Assembly: GCA_934090735.1 (NCBI GenBank)
Contig: CAKOJR010000003.1
Location: 62,001-126,000, forward strand
From: an uncultured Bacilli bacterium
GTDB lineage: Bacteria; Bacillota_I; Bacilli_A; RF39; UBA660
DNA: 64,000 bases
Reading direction: 5' to 3'
Shown here: in pieces, positions 62,995 through 64,000 of the stretch
Numbering within the stretch: the stretch's first letter is position 1
Layout: each line of letters begins with the position of its first letter
Notes under the pieces: model-generated
What the model was told of the DNA's origin: nothing
The model's database searches: none
What the model saw: the letters and a program-made list of their open reading frames with translations, nothing else
Translations under genes and position numbers: made by a program

Positions 62995-64000
62995 TTAATT
63001 AAAAATGAATATTTGATTAGCGGTATTGAATTTCCATTCTGTATTTGAGATTACCTTTTGTTTTTGTCTACCAAATGTATATTTATATAAGGTGCCGTCT
63101 ATTAGATAGTATACGCTTTCATTAGATATTTTTATGATTTCATCTATTTTTTCATTGCTTATTATTATGTCTTTTCCATTTATGGTTAAAATGAGCTTAT
63201 TGTTTTTTATAGAATAATCATATAAGTTTTTTATGGAAAAAGTCATTTTTTCCTTTACGAGCTTATTAATAGATACATTTGCTTTTTCGTTATCTTCATA
63301 GTAGATGCCACTTCCGTTTTTATTAATTATGGTTATTTTCTTTTTTTTTGGAATAATTTCATATTCATATTTGTATTTTGGATCTAATAAATATACTTTG
63401 TTTGCATAAGTTCCTAAAAAGTAAGAATTTGCTGAAATTGGCTTTTCAGTTGTAAGCTCTTTAATGTCATTATTTTTTTTATTAATTAAATAAAATTTAT
63501 TAAATTCATATTTCTCGTCATAGTTTGCAGTTATAAGGTAGTCTTCATTTGCAAATGATATTTTATTTTCGTAATTATCGTTTTTAAATAATTTAATATT
63601 AGTTAATTTATTATTTTCTAGTTTATAGTAGCCTTTGTAATTCCATATAAATATTTCTTCTGTGCTTTTATATATCTCTATGTTATTTTCAGAGTTTATG
63701 GGAGTTTCATTCTTTATTTTATTGTCTACTTTTAAAACGTTTTCATCATAGCATAGTTTGTAGCTACTATTAAAAACATTAATTGTGTAGCAATCATCTT
63801 CATTCTTAATATTGGTTATAAGTTTTCTTTTTTTTGTATATTTATGGATTATTTGATACGGAATTTCTAATTTTTTGTCTTTGATGGTAAATAAGTATAA
63901 TTGTTTATTTTTATTGTACTGTTCATTAACTTCAATTTTATTAATCGTATACTTAGTTTCATAGTTACGGGGAGTATTTGATATTATTATAAAAGAAATA
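62995..64000 (-). CDS. Unknown protein, partial at right edge (about 335 codons)
   Basis: From the stop (62995-62997) the minus-strand frame is open all the way to base 64000, about 335 codons, with its only methionine (63244-63246) 83 codons before the end. I read it through without finding a stop, so the real start lies outside. The visible N-terminal end ('ISFIIISNTPRNY') looks like the end of a membrane helix. The rest is Lys/Asn-rich with repeated beta-strand-like stretches such as 'YFLGTYANKVYLLDPKYKYE' and 'SNESVYYLIDGTLYKYTFGR', suggesting an extracytoplasmic beta-propeller-like domain (inference). Confidence 0.7.
   Translation of the reverse strand, partial: ISFIIISNTPRNYETKYTINKIEVNEQYNKNKQLYLFTIKDKKLEIPYQIIHKYTKKRKLITNIKNEDDCYTINVFNSSYKLCYDENVLKVDNKIKNETPINSENNIEIYKSTEEIFIWNYKGYYKLENNKLTNIKLFKNDNYENKISFANEDYLITANYDEKYEFNKFYLINKKNNDIKELTTEKPISANSYFLGTYANKVYLLDPKYKYEYEIIPKKKKITIINKNGSGIYYEDNEKANVSINKLVKEKMTFSIKNLYDYSIKNNKLILTINGKDIIISNEKIDEIIKISNESVYYLIDGTLYKYTFGRQKQKVISNTEWKFNTANQIFIFN

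Noticed and set aside
1..64000. CRISPR arrays, insertion sequences, prophage genes, rRNA operons
   Set aside because: Read through on both strands; no regularly spaced repeats, transposase, integrase or rRNA sequence was seen.

Overview
The window looks like chromosomal DNA of a low-GC, Gram-positive bacterium of the Bacilli/Erysipelotrichia type, probably an uncultured gut lineage (inference from gene content, not from a database search). Almost all genes lie on the minus strand. They have strong AAAGGAGG/AAGGTGAT-type ribosome binding sites, T-box leaders, rho-independent terminators and Bacillus-like gene neighbourhoods. UGA is a stop codon here: prfB is present with its autoregulatory frameshift, and walJ ends in TGA. 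A GerQ-type spore coat gene, a SigH-type sigma factor in its conserved neighbourhood and a GerS/LolA-like lipoprotein hint at sporulation capacity.

Layout. 1-9.5 kb: C-terminal end of an RNB-family ribonuclease, pheST with a Phe T-box, a transglutaminase-fold protein, a YfcC-like transporter, and lysS with a Lys T-box and an unusual C-terminal tRNA-binding domain. 9.5-15 kb: ABC-F ATPase, gerQ, metallo-hydrolase, lemA, ung, Nudix hydrolase, rlmH, walJ. 15-21 kb: origin-type housekeeping block (M23 endopeptidase, dnaB, rplI, rpsR-ssb-rpsF, sigH, rlmB, mrnC). 21-33 kb: lipoproteins, acyl-CoA ligase, coiled-coil protein, YitT protein, prfB, a rhodanese/thioredoxin-like lipoprotein pair, DUF1015, P-type ATPase, tag. 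33.5-40.6 kb: accessory-looking stretch (large coiled-coil protein with an internal duplication, ogt, EamA transporter, HExxH protein, flavoprotein, an unknown gene, a decayed SEC-C remnant, rhuM). 40.7-44 kb: secA, hpf, csp. 44.1-47.2 kb: a complete Agr-type peptide quorum-sensing locus. 47.2-57.2 kb: membrane-tethered amidase, smpB, rnr, secG, eno, Fem transferase, rubrerythrin, typA. 57.3-64 kb: YfhO-like protein, lipid kinase, tRNA-Cys, and a poorly known cluster of membrane, LysM and unknown genes running off the right edge.

The most interesting system is the Agr locus. agrB and a 34-codon agrD (44980-45084) run on the plus strand and converge on a receptor kinase and LytTR regulator on the minus strand, which have their own promoter. 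Upstream of agrB are two pairs of direct repeats, each repeated at exactly 21 bp, the spacing expected for a LytTR regulator. Other points worth a second look are the LysRS-tRNA-binding-domain fusion, the extracytoplasmic rhodanese/thioredoxin-like pair, the duplicated-domain coiled-coil protein, the SEC-C remnant near rhuM, and a right-edge reading frame of about 335 codons whose only methionine lies 83 codons before its end.
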